Shown one piece after another: positions 55,320 to 64,000 of a stretch of 64,000 bases of DNA; positions within the stretch are counted from its first letter, which is position 1; every line of letters begins with the position of its first letter. A program made the translations under genes and the position numbers. This DNA is from Vibrio spartinae (GTDB lineage: Bacteria > Pseudomonadota > Gammaproteobacteria > Enterobacterales > Vibrionaceae), in contig NZ_AP024907.1 of assembly GCF_024347135.1 (NCBI RefSeq), forward strand, positions 1,789,001-1,853,000. Direction: 5' to 3'. The notes under the pieces were generated by a model. That model did no database searches. It was not told the DNA's origin and was given only the letters and a program-made list of their open reading frames with translations.

Positions 55320-55496
55320 GTGGACTCTCAAGTAACTCAGTTGAAGAAAGACTTCTACCAGCAGATTATGTCGCAGCACGCGTATACATTTCCAGATACG
55401 TCTTCAACATTGTCACTTTTAACTGATGAAGAGCTGGAGCAGATTGAAAGAGTCTGGATCGAGCTTATCATGTGGAAGAAATCGCAGACGCATTAA
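55320..55496 (+). CDS. Small protein, 58 aa, GTG start
   Basis: Translating 55320-55496 gives MDSQVTQLKKDFYQ... ending ELIMWKKSQTH. The frame has a coding look, with conserved-type hydrophobic spacing, an acidic TDEELEQIERVW helix, and a terminator 25 bp after the stop. A stop lies just upstream in frame, so the GTG is the only sensible start; its ribosome site is weak. I do not recognise a family. Confidence 0.55.
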   Translation: MDSQVTQLKKDFYQQIMSQHAYTFPDTSSTLSLLTDEELEQIERVWIELIMWKKSQTH

Positions 55497-55521
55497 CAGG
55501 TAGCGACTCATGTATATAAGA

Positions 55522-55554
55522 AACCCGGTGAATCAATAGATTACCGGGTTTTTT
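55522..55554 (+). terminator. Terminator of the 58-aa gene
   Basis: Arms AACCCGGT/ACCGGGTT around a 13-base loop, followed by TTTT. Confidence 0.7.
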
Positions 55555-55796
55555 ATGTTGAAAACTTTCAGTGATGCAATATATGGTGCTGTTTATCAGT
55601 CGGTTCAATGGCGTTTGATGCGTATGATCTGAAAGGATTGCGCAGCAATATAGAATAATCTCTTTTTCTCTCGGACATCTAGTGGTATTTTCTATTTGTA
55701 ATATTATAACGTCACCTCGGATTCGCGAGGGAGACGTAAATGCGAAATGTTTTGATTGTTATCGATATGAATATATCTGAGTAAGAGAGTACTGAT

Positions 55797-56393
55797 ATGG
55801 CGGATGTCCGAGCCAGAGTGGATTTAAAAGTTGGAGCAAAAAGTGATATTGATGCTGAGATCCTCTCTTTTAACGGTTTGAATACAGAGAAAGAACACGT
55901 TGCTTTGATTTTTAAATCTGCAGACTTAAATCAAGAAATTCCTTTAGTGAGAATGCATTCAGAGTGTCTGACAGGTGATGTGTTCCACTCATCAAGATGT
56001 GACTGTGGTGAACAACTAGAAGAAACTATCACGAAAATGGGAGAGCTGGGTGGAATTATCCTTTACCTTCGTCAGGAAGGACGAGGAATTGGTTTATATA
56101 ATAAAATTGATGCGTATCGCCTTCAAAGTCAGGGGTTGAATACTTACGAAGCAAACCGAGAGCTTGGTTTTGATGACGACCTCAGAGAGTTTTCTGAAGC
56201 AGCCCAAATGCTGAAGGCACTGAATATCACTAAAATTCGCTTAGTCACGAATAACCCCAAGAAAGTGAATGATTTGAAAACATACGGCATTGAAATTGTC
56301 GAGATAGTCCATACGGCAGCCCATATAAAAGCAGGTAATGCCAACTATCTGAAAGCAAAAGTCAGTTATGGTAAGCATAAACTCTCATTGTAA
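55797..56393 (+). CDS. ribA: GTP cyclohydrolase II
   Basis: RibA opens the imidazole ring of GTP in the first step of riboflavin synthesis. The zinc ligands are in [18 protein letters not shown], the catalytic region [13 protein letters not shown] follows, and RLVTNNPKK is present. Length 198 (E. coli 196). It is monofunctional, not fused to RibB. It stands alone. In vibrios it may be subject to FMN control, but I did not find an FMN riboswitch in the 240 bp upstream. Confidence 0.95.
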   Translation: MADVRARVDLKVGAKSDIDAEILSFNGLNTEKEHVALIFKSADLNQEIPLVRMHSECLTGDVFHSSRCDCGEQLEETITKMGELGGIILYLRQEGRGIGLYNKIDAYRLQSQGLNTYEANRELGFDDDLREFSEAAQMLKALNITKIRLVTNNPKKVNDLKTYGIEIVEIVHTAAHIKAGNANYLKAKVSYGKHKLSL

Positions 56394-56640
56394 GTGAGAC
56401 CATTATCACTGATTATCCACCTCATCGCCTCATCGATGTTTATATGTTTTAGCGTTATTCCATCTCATGGAAATCATATTGCCTCTGCGTTCATTACGAC
56501 AGGAAAGAGTGGCTCTCAGACTGGCGTTTGTGGTGAGTGCAGGAGGCATTTTGAATGTACGATTCGCTTCGTAGCCGCTCCTTGTCAAACCTATCTTGGA
56601 GTGTCATAGTTCACTGACATTGGGTTTTATAAGGAAAAAT

Positions 56641-57297
56641 ATGTCTCTTCAATATCAAATTGTCCCCGTAACGGCTTTTGCTCAGAATTGCTCAATTGTT
56701 TGGTGTGATGAAACAATGAAGGGCATCGTGATTGATCCCGGTGGTGATGAAAAGCATCTTGCAGAAGTGATTCAGGGGTTAGGTGTACAAATTGTACATA
56801 TCGTTTTAACGCATGGACATCTCGATCATGTTGGTGGGACGCAGGCGTTGCAACAATCGCTTGGCGCTGTCGATATTATTGGCCCTCATCTGGCCGATCA
56901 ATTTTGGCTACAAGAGCTGGAAAATCAAAGTCAGATGTTTGGTTTTCCCCGGACGATATCGTTTGACCCCGATCAGTGGTTGAATGAGGGAGATTCGGTT
57001 TCTTTTGGTCGGCAAGAGCTTCAGGTTTATCACACGCCGGGTCATACACCGGGTCATGTTTGTTTGTTCTGTGAATCAGCAAAGGTTGCTTTTGTCGGTG
57101 ACGTTTTGTTTCAGGGAAGTATCGGAAGAACAGACTTTCCTCAAGGTGACTTCGAGACATTAATTCGTTCGATCAAAACTAAGCTTTGGCCATTGGGCAA
57201 TGATGTTACGTTTATTCCCGGGCATGGTCCACAATCAACTTTTGGTCATGAACGTGCTTCAAATCCCTTTGTTGCTGATGAAATGCCACTCTATTGA
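56641..57297 (+). CDS. Metallo-beta-lactamase-fold hydrolase, YcbL-like
   Basis: The 218-residue enzyme has the zinc motif THGHLDHVGG, a second His in HTPGHTPGHV, an Asp in FVGDVLF and a late His in IPGHGPQ. This is the pattern of the short glyoxalase-II-like YcbL group, which lacks the GloB C-terminal domain. Activity on thioesters is likely but untested. I start at the ATG at 56641 with a GGA upstream; a frame from 56596 adds 15 residues. Its 3' end overlaps the convergent DUF2982 gene by 7 bp. Confidence 0.9.
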   Translation: MSLQYQIVPVTAFAQNCSIVWCDETMKGIVIDPGGDEKHLAEVIQGLGVQIVHIVLTHGHLDHVGGTQALQQSLGAVDIIGPHLADQFWLQELENQSQMFGFPRTISFDPDQWLNEGDSVSFGRQELQVYHTPGHTPGHVCLFCESAKVAFVGDVLFQGSIGRTDFPQGDFETLIRSIKTKLWPLGNDVTFIPGHGPQSTFGHERASNPFVADEMPLY

Positions 57298-57971
57298 CGG
57301 GATTGCTCCGGTTCCGCTGCTGCAATATAGCGCCGGGCCATGCCAATCAGTTCATCTCCTTGAATGCCCAAATCACTCATGGGGATGAATATATCATACC
57401 CATGATAATTTCTTTGGTAGCTCATTCGGTTTGCCAGCATCGCCAGTAAACCGGAATATAGCTGTCCGTCTGCTGATTTATATACACTCGGATCCAAAAC
57501 AATATCTTCAAACTCAGAGAGTCGGATATGATGTTGTTTCATGCCCAGATAGAGCAGTCCACGCTGAGACAGTAACATCTCACTGATAATACGTGGGCAA
57601 ATACTGTTAAGATAAGGTGAGTAGGACTTCAAGCGGATACCAACCCATGGTAGCGGTTGATGCCAGCCATCAATATTATAGGTGCATTGGTTAATCTCTT
57701 GGATATTGTTCCATTTGACCACCCAACCGCCCCGAAACGTATGTTGTTGAAAGTGGGTTGCGGTCAGCGTATAGCGCACCTGACTTTTGCGGATCAGCCA
57801 ATAGAGCAGCACTGCGGCTCCGGAGAATAATGCGGTATAAACCAAAGCCAGAGAGAATGTGTTTGCCGTCATGATGATAAGCAGGGCGACCGTGGCATAC
57901 GCAATCATCATTAAACGTACAGATCGCTGCTGAAAATCAAATTCAAAATTCGAAAGATGAACTGTCTGCAT
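57291..57971 (-). CDS. DUF2982 family membrane protein
   Basis: The 226-residue protein has two N-terminal membrane helices (about 22-40 and 43-62) followed by a cytoplasmic domain with RYTLTATHFQQHTFRGGWVVKWNNI and GIQGDELIGMARRYI, as expected for DUF2982, a family of vibrios and relatives with unknown function. It converges on the YcbL-like gene. Confidence 0.8.
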   Translation of the reverse strand: MQTVHLSNFEFDFQQRSVRLMMIAYATVALLIIMTANTFSLALVYTALFSGAAVLLYWLIRKSQVRYTLTATHFQQHTFRGGWVVKWNNIQEINQCTYNIDGWHQPLPWVGIRLKSYSPYLNSICPRIISEMLLSQRGLLYLGMKQHHIRLSEFEDIVLDPSVYKSADGQLYSGLLAMLANRMSYQRNYHGYDIFIPMSDLGIQGDELIGMARRYIAAAEPEQSRQ

Positions 57972-58280
57972 ATCTGTTCCACAATCATTTGGCTCTATGC
58001 TCTTTCTTCAGTCGGTGATTATCCAGAAGAAATAACGACTTGGGAGCTGACACTTGAAATTATCTGAACATAGTATCGCCAAGTATTCACAAGATACAAT
58101 GCTCTTGCCTCATTGTTGTTTTATTCATGCCAATTTGCTTGGTTTTTAATCGCTTTCGGCCTAAAAGTGGACTTTTCATGCCAAATCATTTCTGCTGTCT
58201 ATAAATTAAGACAAAATTTTGATATAAACCGCACTTTGTTTAATGAATACTGTCTCGGCAGTTGTAATGGAGAATATTCG
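57972..58280. other. Gap ahead of the 118-aa gene
   Basis: About 300 bp with the promoters of the flanking divergent genes. An open frame from 58113 continues in frame into the 118-aa gene but lacks a ribosome site. Nothing else is seen. Confidence 0.4.
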
Positions 58281-58637
58281 ATGAGACTTGCTCACAAGCG
58301 TAATGTGCAGAATAAACTGCAAAAGCGCATGAAAGCCTTTGCTGTAAAACCGACTTTAAAACAGTCTGAAACCAAGCCGCAGCTCCCCGTTTCTGCGAGT
58401 CAGCCAAAGGTAGCGAAAATCGTCAATGAAAATCTCACCCCGAAGCAGGCTCAAGTGCTAGACATTGTGACTCAATATGCGGATGGAATTAATCCGAAAA
58501 GCATAGGACTAGAAGCGGGCCAAGAAGAAACAAAAGCGGCTAGTTGGGCAACAGGGGCACTGAAAAAACTTTTAGAAGACAATCTTGTTGAGAAAGTGCA
58601 ACTGGCGGGGAATAAGGTGCTTTATAAACGCACTTAA
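58281..58637 (+). CDS. Small winged-helix-like protein, 118 aa
   Basis: I start at the ATG after GGAG, giving MRLAHKRNVQNKLQKRMKAFAVKP. A basic, low-complexity N-terminal 50 residues precede a compact C-terminal domain (LTPKQAQVLDIVTQYADGINPKSIGLEAGQEE ... GALKKLLEDNLVEKVQLAGNKVLYKR) that looks like a winged helix. A nucleic-acid-binding role is likely, but I do not recognise the family. It shares a terminator with the convergent cosR gene. Confidence 0.7.
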   Translation: MRLAHKRNVQNKLQKRMKAFAVKPTLKQSETKPQLPVSASQPKVAKIVNENLTPKQAQVLDIVTQYADGINPKSIGLEAGQEETKAASWATGALKKLLEDNLVEKVQLAGNKVLYKRT

Positions 58638-58652
58638 ACCTGAGATATACTG

Positions 58653-58689
58653 AAAAGATCCAGTCATGATGTCATTGGCTGGATCTTTT
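58653..58689. terminator. Bidirectional terminator, 118-aa gene and cosR
   Basis: Eleven-base arms AAAAGATCCAG/CTGGATCTTTT with T-rich ends on both strands lie between the convergent genes. Confidence 0.75.
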
Positions 58690-58722
58690 GGGAAAATAAG
58701 TGGTTGTTCTACAAGTTATGCT

Positions 58723-59205
58723 TTACTCGTGATTCAAAATACTACCGATTTCTAACATCGGTGCTACATCTATATTATCTGCTTTCATCATTGCTGAAAG
58801 ACGCTGAATCGAAGATAGTAGTAACGTCTGTTCCCATTCTTCCAACTGCTGAAACTGAGAAACAAAATTATCCTGCAAGGGTTGCGGTGCTTTATGTAAC
58901 AGCTCCAGACCGAATTCCGTCAGATGAGCGTGAACTTTTCTCTTGTCTGTCACGCTACGAACGCGGCGCACATAACCATTTCTTTCCAGACGATCAAGAA
59001 TAGTCGTTGCTGTTGCCTGACTCATATTCGTATTACGAGAAAGCTCACGTATTGTAACTTCACCTAACTGTTCGATAGAGCGCATCAGTATCAGTTGTGG
59101 TCCCGTGAGTCCTGCAATTTTGCTTAATTTCTTTGAATGAAGGTCAATAGCTCGGATGATCTGGCGTATAGCAACCAGTACTTCTTCATGTTTTTCCAAA
59201 ATCAA
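58723..59205 (-). CDS. cosR: MarR-family regulator, CosR-like (compatible-solute control)
   Basis: The 160-residue MarR protein has the wing-HTH VTIRELSRNTNMSQATATTILDRLERNGYVRR. Its divergent BCCT neighbour is the arrangement known for Vibrio CosR (VC1278 next to opuD VC1279; VP1906 next to bccT3), a salt-responsive repressor of ectoine and betaine genes. The assignment rests on family and gene order, so it is strong but not proven here. A 483-bp control region lies between the two genes. Confidence 0.82.
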   Translation of the reverse strand: MILEKHEEVLVAIRQIIRAIDLHSKKLSKIAGLTGPQLILMRSIEQLGEVTIRELSRNTNMSQATATTILDRLERNGYVRRVRSVTDKRKVHAHLTEFGLELLHKAPQPLQDNFVSQFQQLEEWEQTLLLSSIQRLSAMMKADNIDVAPMLEIGSILNHE

Positions 59206-59688
59206 TACCCAGACTTTGAGTGATTTAATAATATAAATAACGCGGACATTACCTTACTTGTTTACAGAAGAAAAGTATTGATGTCATCGTTTTCTTTGCA
59301 ATTTTCTCCAGAAAAGGAGGTTACTGAAAAGTATCTTGCTGAATTGTTCAGATAAAGGATGACATGAATGTCATTCTGTTGCAATGCAGTCGTTTGCGAA
59401 ACTGTAGCATAAGATTTTTTACGATATTGTAATCTACATAAAATATTAGTGTACAAAACAATTTTGTCAGTGAAGCACGCTAGATGTGTTTTAGTTTTAA
59501 CCATAAAACTCTGTATTATCTATTTTTTAGGCTATATTTTAACCATTTGATGGCGTTATTGATTTTTTTAAGATAAATTATTCTATGACCATTACGTATT
59601 TGTTTATGGCGTATTCAGATGATTTTTAGCTGATTTTCCTATGGATAGGTAATAATAATTTGAAGGCTAAATCATAAAGAGGGGAATT
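59206..59688. promoter_or_regulatory. cosR/opuD divergent control region
   Basis: This 483-bp AT-rich region is expected to hold both promoters and CosR-binding DNA, as in other vibrios. I see an AGAGGGGAA ribosome site ahead of the carrier gene, but cannot mark a CosR site. An open frame at 59262-59504 (minus) has no start signal and is not called. Confidence 0.5.
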
Positions 59689-61263
59689 ATGACCAAAGGT
59701 ATTGATAAGTATAGTATCGACAGTACCGATTACACTGTCGGGCAGGATAATGTGCAGAAGTGGGGTTTTGATGTCCATAACCCTGTATTTGGCATTAGCG
59801 CGGGGCTGATCCTGTTGTTCCTTGTTGCAACACTAGTTGCTGATCCTGAAACTGCAAAATCTGTTTTAGACGGTATCAAATGGAAAATCATCGGTAACTT
59901 TGACTGGCTGTTTATTTGGGCTGGTAATATTTTTGTGGTTTTCTGTTTGATTCTTGTGGTTTCACCATTCGGCAAAATTCGTTTAGGTGGACAATCGGCA
60001 ACGGCCGATTACTCTTATGTCTCTTGGCTGGCGATGTTATTTGCTGCCGGTATGGGGATAGGCCTGATGTTCTGGAGTGTTGCTGAACCTGTGGCATATT
60101 ATACCGGATGGTATAATACACCGTTAAATGTTGCAGCATATTCACCGGAGGCTGCGAAGCTTGCTTTGGGGGCGACCATGTTCCACTGGGGTTTGCATCC
60201 GTGGGCCATTTATGGCGTTGTCGCTCTTTCTCTAGCATTCTTCTGCTATAACAAAGGGTTGCCGTTATCAATCCGCTCAATCTTTTATCCGTTGCTCGGG
60301 GACCGAGCTTGGGGATGGCCCGGACATCTGGTTGATATCCTTGCCGTCGTTGCAACGTTATTTGGATTAGCGACATCATTGGGACTTGGTGCACAACAGG
60401 CAGCAAGTGGTATTCATCATGTCTTCGGCATTGAAGCAGGTCTTGGGTTGCAGGTGATTGTCATTGTCGTCGTCACCATGTTAGCTGTTGTTTCAGTGGT
60501 TCGTGGTATTGATGGTGGTGTGAAAGTCATTTCGAATATCAATATGATAATCGCTTTGTTGCTGTTGGTTGCCGTGGGATTGATTGGCTACGCAGTAACG
60601 TTTGACTCCATTAAAACTACGTTACTCGCCTATATTGAAAATATTGTTTCCTTGAGTAACCCTCATGGTCGTGAAGACGAAGCATGGTTCCAAGGCTGGA
60701 CTGTATTCTACTGGGCTTGGTGGATCTCTTGGTCACCATTTGTCGGTATGTTTATTGCCCGGGTTTCAAAAGGTCGTACTGTCAGAGAATTTATTACAGC
60801 GGTGCTTTTTGTTCCGACACTTGTCACAGTGGTTTGGATGTCTGTATTCGGTGGTATGGCAATTGATCAAGTGGTTCATCAAGTTGGTGAACTGGGGCAT
60901 AAAGGGATTACTGAAGTTTCACTGGCTATGTTCCAGATGTTTGATGTCTTGCCTTACGGCAAAGTACTTTCTTTAATTGGTGTTGTATTAGTTTTGGTAT
61001 TTTTTATTACCTCTTCTGACTCAGGTTCATTGGTTATCGATAGTATTACCGCGGGTGGTAAGGTTGATGCTCCTGTCCCTCAGAGAATCTTCTGGGCTTC
61101 GATTGAGGGGGCCATTGCGATTGCATTGTTATGGGTTGGTGGAACGGAAGCGGTTCAGGCATTGCAAGCGGGTGCCATTTCGACGGCACTGCCATTTACA
61201 TTTGTCCTGCTGATGATGTGTGTCAGTCTGGTGATGGGCATGAGAACCGAACGATTAGATTAA
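59689..61263 (+). CDS. BCCT-family betaine/choline/carnitine-type transporter (OpuD/BccT3)
   Basis: The 524-residue Na+-coupled carrier has about twelve membrane helices and the BCCT signature in helix 8 (WWISWSPFVGMFIARVSKGRTVREF), and the GMGIGLMFWSVAEPV segment in helix 3, where glycine betaine-type substrates bind. It takes up osmoprotectants under salt stress. The neighbouring CosR-like gene points to OpuD/BccT3. Start ATG after GAGGGGAA. A terminator follows. Confidence 0.93.
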   Translation: MTKGIDKYSIDSTDYTVGQDNVQKWGFDVHNPVFGISAGLILLFLVATLVADPETAKSVLDGIKWKIIGNFDWLFIWAGNIFVVFCLILVVSPFGKIRLGGQSATADYSYVSWLAMLFAAGMGIGLMFWSVAEPVAYYTGWYNTPLNVAAYSPEAAKLALGATMFHWGLHPWAIYGVVALSLAFFCYNKGLPLSIRSIFYPLLGDRAWGWPGHLVDILAVVATLFGLATSLGLGAQQAASGIHHVFGIEAGLGLQVIVIVVVTMLAVVSVVRGIDGGVKVISNINMIIALLLLVAVGLIGYAVTFDSIKTTLLAYIENIVSLSNPHGREDEAWFQGWTVFYWAWWISWSPFVGMFIARVSKGRTVREFITAVLFVPTLVTVVWMSVFGGMAIDQVVHQVGELGHKGITEVSLAMFQMFDVLPYGKVLSLIGVVLVLVFFITSSDSGSLVIDSITAGGKVDAPVPQRIFWASIEGAIAIALLWVGGTEAVQALQAGAISTALPFTFVLLMMCVSLVMGMRTERLD

Positions 61264-61284
61264 TTGATGGGTTTGGTTGTACTG

Positions 61285-61311
61285 AAAAAGCCGACGGATG
61301 TCGGCTTTTTT
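61285..61311 (+). terminator. Terminator of the BCCT carrier gene
   Basis: AAGCCGAC/GTCGGCTT arms with a four-base loop, flanked by runs of A and T, 22 bp past the stop. Confidence 0.8.
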
Positions 61312-61402
61312 CTGTCTGGACAACGCCCCTTGGGCGAGGGGAGATATAAAAAGTGAACATGCGGCTTCGTGATTTTTGTACCCTCTTGATGAGATGAGAG
61401 TT

Positions 61403-62125
61403 TTATATCCAAAAATCACTAACCGGGCGAGAGCGATCATAGTGATTGGCGATCTGTGCCTGAAGAAGTTCAGCCGTAGCGAGTGCATCAAGCAGTGCAT
61501 CATGTAGTGGATAGAGTGGTAATCCGTAGCGCTCTCTGGTATTTCCTAAGCGTACTGACGGCTTTTTCTTAAAACTATTCATGAGATTGAAAATGCCACC
61601 GGATTGCTGTGCCAAAATTCTTTCTTCGATATTCATGGTATCAACGACCGGAAACTCAATGCCTTCCTTAATTCTTTTTTTAAGTGCCTGGTCGAGAAAC
61701 TGTCGTTCTATCGGATAGTAATGTACGACAGTTATTTTTCCCGCCATTAGATGGAGAATTTCATCAATAAAATCATTTAAATCAGGAGCATCCATGATAT
61801 CCGTATGGGTGATGCCATGAATAATGATGGATGATTCTTTCAAAGGACGACGAGGTTTCACCAGCCAATGTTTACACTGACTCAGTTTAATTCGATCCAG
61901 CGTGAAAGGTACCGCGCCAATCGTCACGATTTCATCTTTAGCCGGATTTAACCCTGTGGTTTCAAAATCAAGAGCCAGAAACTCGATTTCCTCAATCGGG
62001 GTATCTGCATTTGGTAGTAATTGTTGATAAAAATAGTCGAGAGACGGGTGTGTAACCCGTTTCTGTTTGAGTTGATATTTCTTTTGCCAGTCAATGCTGG
62101 GGGCTTTCAATAGTTTTTTTAGCAT
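61403..62125 (-). CDS. DEDDh 3'-5' exonuclease
   Basis: The 240-residue enzyme has Exo I FLALDFETTGLNP, Exo II VVHYYPIERQFLDQAL, and Exo III with the YPLHDALLDALATAELLQA helix (His and Asp). It is a DnaQ-type exonuclease with an N-terminal extension of about 45 residues. It follows the CBS-DUF294 gene with one base between stop and start, an operon found in many gammaproteobacteria. Its target is unknown. Confidence 0.88.
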   Translation of the reverse strand: MLKKLLKAPSIDWQKKYQLKQKRVTHPSLDYFYQQLLPNADTPIEEIEFLALDFETTGLNPAKDEIVTIGAVPFTLDRIKLSQCKHWLVKPRRPLKESSIIIHGITHTDIMDAPDLNDFIDEILHLMAGKITVVHYYPIERQFLDQALKKRIKEGIEFPVVDTMNIEERILAQQSGGIFNLMNSFKKKPSVRLGNTRERYGLPLYPLHDALLDALATAELLQAQIANHYDRSRPVSDFWI

Positions 62126-62126
62126 T

Positions 62127-64000
62127 TTATGATGAACGTGGTGAACTGTTAGCTTTATAACGATATTTCAAAAAGTTTTGCGCATTGCTCAAAATTTGAA
62201 ATGCATCTTTTAGGTTACGTCGTTCAAAATCTGAGAGATTTTCCGGCTCAATATTGTTGTCCGGCTCAATGCGATTCTCAACATCGTAGGCCTGATGACG
62301 AATACGCACCATTGAAATAAATTCAAGCGCATCTCTGAGGTTTTCACCACCGCCTTTCGGGAGCAAACCCGATTCGATAATATCATCCAATCGCTCAAAT
62401 GAATTTTTCGCATGTGAGCCAATGGCAAGGGCGTGAACCCGGATGACATCGGCTAGCGGTGCCGTTCCTCGTCGTTTTAAGTTGATGGAGTTATTGTGGC
62501 GACCATCTTTTTCCATCACAAAGTTTTTGAAAAATCCCAGTGGTGGGGTGCGGTTCAACGCATTACGGGCTAGACAAGCGAGGAAACGCGGACTTCTTTG
62601 GGCGCGTCTGACAATAAACCGATTGAGTTGTTCTGCCCAGCGAGTTTGTCCATAGACGCCATCCAGATCGAAAAAAATCGATGCATTCAGCAGCGCTTTA
62701 GGGTTCGGATCATCAATCCAATCGGAGAAGCAAACTTCCCATTCCTGACGGGTCATCCGCCAAATCGGATTCGTTGCCATTATCCCACCGGTACAATAGC
62801 TGTAACCGCAGCGTGCGAGTGCGTCACAAACAAACTGAGAGAGTTTACTGAAATAGGTATCATGTTTGTTAGCATTATAACGATTGTCGAGAATAATCGC
62901 GTTATCCTGATCCGTGACCACCAGTTGTTCATCTCTTCCCATTGAACCCAGTGCCAGAAAACAGTAGGGGATCGGTGGCGAACCATATTCTACTTCCGCC
63001 AGCTCAATAATCCGTTGTTTAAAGCTTCTGCCAATCACTGACATCGCAGTGCCAATCATATGGGCATTTGCATCTTCATTAACCAGACGAACAAAACTCT
63101 CTTTCACCTGCTCGGCAATCGTAACCAAATCGTCCACACTATTTTGATGGAATATGCTACTGACTAATAATAGTGAGTTTTGCGACTGATAACGAACCAA
63201 ATCGGTTGTTTCGAGTATGCCTAACGGTTTGTTCTCTTTCAGAATAGGGAGATGGTGAATTTTTTGACGCAACATCACCATCATGGCTTCATAAACATAA
63301 GCATTATGATCAAGTGTTAACAGCTCAGTTGTCATCACTTCACGAATCGGACGCTGTGGAGAAATGCCATTGGCCAATACTCGACTACAAAGGTCTCTGT
63401 CTGTAATGATACCTAACTGAGATTTGTCATCATGGCTGTCTACTGTGGGTTGCTCGGGATTCAATATCAGCAGGGCAGAGACATTTTCTTCGGCCATTTT
63501 TTGCGCTGTTTCATGGATCGATGTTTCAGGGGAAATCCAGATGGTTTCCCCTGTCAGTAAATTCTTAACTTTGGCGGTGGACAGATCATTGGTTTCTACG
63601 GTACTGGAAACCGCATGACGGAGCCTAGTTTTATCATTGACCTCAACAAAGTCGGCAAAGATCTCGTAATTATCATACAGAGACTGGAACAGCGATTCTG
63701 GAACTCGATAGACCAATGTATCTTCAATTGCAGTGACAGGAAAAACGACTTTGTTGTTGGTCAATAATCCCATTTGACCAAACAGATCGCCTTGTGAGAG
63801 ACGGTTATAGAGTTCACCTTTGCGTCGATAAACCTCAACCGCGCCACTTCGGATCATGAACAGCTCCTGAATCGCACCACCGTTTTGAATGATCGGCGTT
63901 CCTTTTCGAAAATAGGTGATTTCTATCTGTTGAACGATCTCTTCAAGAACTACGTCTTCAAACTCGTTGAATGGTGGATATTGGGCAAGAAATTGTTTAA
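62127..64000 (-). CDS. Cyclic nucleotide-binding/CBS/DUF294 nucleotidyltransferase-like protein (5' end outside window)
   Basis: The frame stays open to the right edge, so the gene is partial here and the ATG at 63857 is internal. Domains in order: a cyclic-nucleotide-binding-type domain (QNGGAIQELFMIRSGAVEVY ... GDLFGQMGLL), two CBS repeats (about 140-260 of the visible part, e.g. LGIITDRDLCSRVLANG), a DUF294 nucleotidyltransferase-like domain (LGSMGRDEQLVVTDQDNAIILD, with an Asp pair), and its C-terminal helical domain. It is probably a regulated nucleotidyltransferase of unknown substrate. The exonuclease gene follows directly. Confidence 0.87.
   Translation of the reverse strand, partial: KQFLAQYPPFNEFEDVVLEEIVQQIEITYFRKGTPIIQNGGAIQELFMIRSGAVEVYRRKGELYNRLSQGDLFGQMGLLTNNKVVFPVTAIEDTLVYRVPESLFQSLYDNYEIFADFVEVNDKTRLRHAVSSTVETNDLSTAKVKNLLTGETIWISPETSIHETAQKMAEENVSALLILNPEQPTVDSHDDKSQLGIITDRDLCSRVLANGISPQRPIREVMTTELLTLDHNAYVYEAMMVMLRQKIHHLPILKENKPLGILETTDLVRYQSQNSLLLVSSIFHQNSVDDLVTIAEQVKESFVRLVNEDANAHMIGTAMSVIGRSFKQRIIELAEVEYGSPPIPYCFLALGSMGRDEQLVVTDQDNAIILDNRYNANKHDTYFSKLSQFVCDALARCGYSYCTGGIMATNPIWRMTRQEWEVCFSDWIDDPNPKALLNASIFFDLDGVYGQTRWAEQLNRFIVRRAQRSPRFLACLARNALNRTPPLGFFKNFVMEKDGRHNNSINLKRRGTAPLADVIRVHALAIGSHAKNSFERLDDIIESGLLPKGGGENLRDALEFISMVRIRHQAYDVENRIEPDNNIEPENLSDFERRNLKDAFQILSNAQNFLKYRYKANSSPRSS

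Noticed and set aside
1-64000. CRISPR array or integron attC cassettes
   Set aside because: No regularly spaced direct repeats and no attC-like series were found on reading the window.

Overview
The window looks like chromosome of a Vibrio or close relative (Vibrionaceae). The markers for this are the fused diaminobutyrate aminotransferase/decarboxylase followed by carboxynorspermidine dehydrogenase and decarboxylase (norspermidine synthesis), the CosR-like MarR regulator divergent from a BCCT carrier, and a core set of rplY, radD, rsuA, nrdAB-yfaE, ubiG, gyrA, ribA and nhaA. I cannot name the species from sequence alone.

Layout. 1-7.1 kb: core and small genes (META-domain lipoprotein, DUF1289 protein, small ORFs, rplY, radD, rsuA, Bcr-type exporter, DUF2913-like protein), including a probable untracked 48-residue gene preceded by a terminator-bearing leader or sRNA. 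7.2-11.9 kb: two redox/regulator modules (quinone reductase with divergent LysR; NmrA-like reductase with AraC and DUF1772). 11.9-28.9 kb: accessory, AT-rich and scarred. It holds a graspetide-type ATP-grasp ligase cut by an IS3-family element, a tandem partial IS copy, the 3' part of a tyrosine recombinase, an unknown two-TM protein, Ada, a DEDDh exonuclease, then a compact six-gene cassette (21.4-26.7 kb), then relics of IS256, IS3 and a UvrD-like helicase and a DUF2285 regulator. It ends in the 3' half of a tRNA-Ile(CAU)-like gene. 28.8-36.4 kb: DUF2867 reductase, MATE pump, ABC transporter pair, NhaA. 36.9-42.4 kb: norspermidine pathway. 42.5-64 kb: chemoreceptor, GcvR-like ACT protein, CinA-like protein, class Ia ribonucleotide reductase, ubiG, gyrA, ribA, metallo-hydrolase, DUF2982, CosR and BCCT carrier, and an exonuclease/CBS-DUF294 pair running off the right edge.

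The most notable item is the cassette at 21366-26748: YdhS-like FAD/NAD(P) protein, HpaI-type aldolase, PLP aminotransferase-fold enzyme, cupin, compact family I CoA-transferase and LysE/RhtB exporter. The genes are tightly spaced on one strand behind a promoter-like sequence and a 26-bp palindrome. Known family chemistry suggests that a small carboxylic or amino-acid-like molecule is built and exported. I recognise no described pathway with this set, and the product is unknown. The cassette lies between a broken integrase and a tRNA fragment, so it probably arrived by lateral transfer. A second notable item is the remnant of a graspetide (ATP-grasp RiPP) locus at 12.2-13.5 kb whose 5' part, and any precursor gene, was lost at an IS junction.
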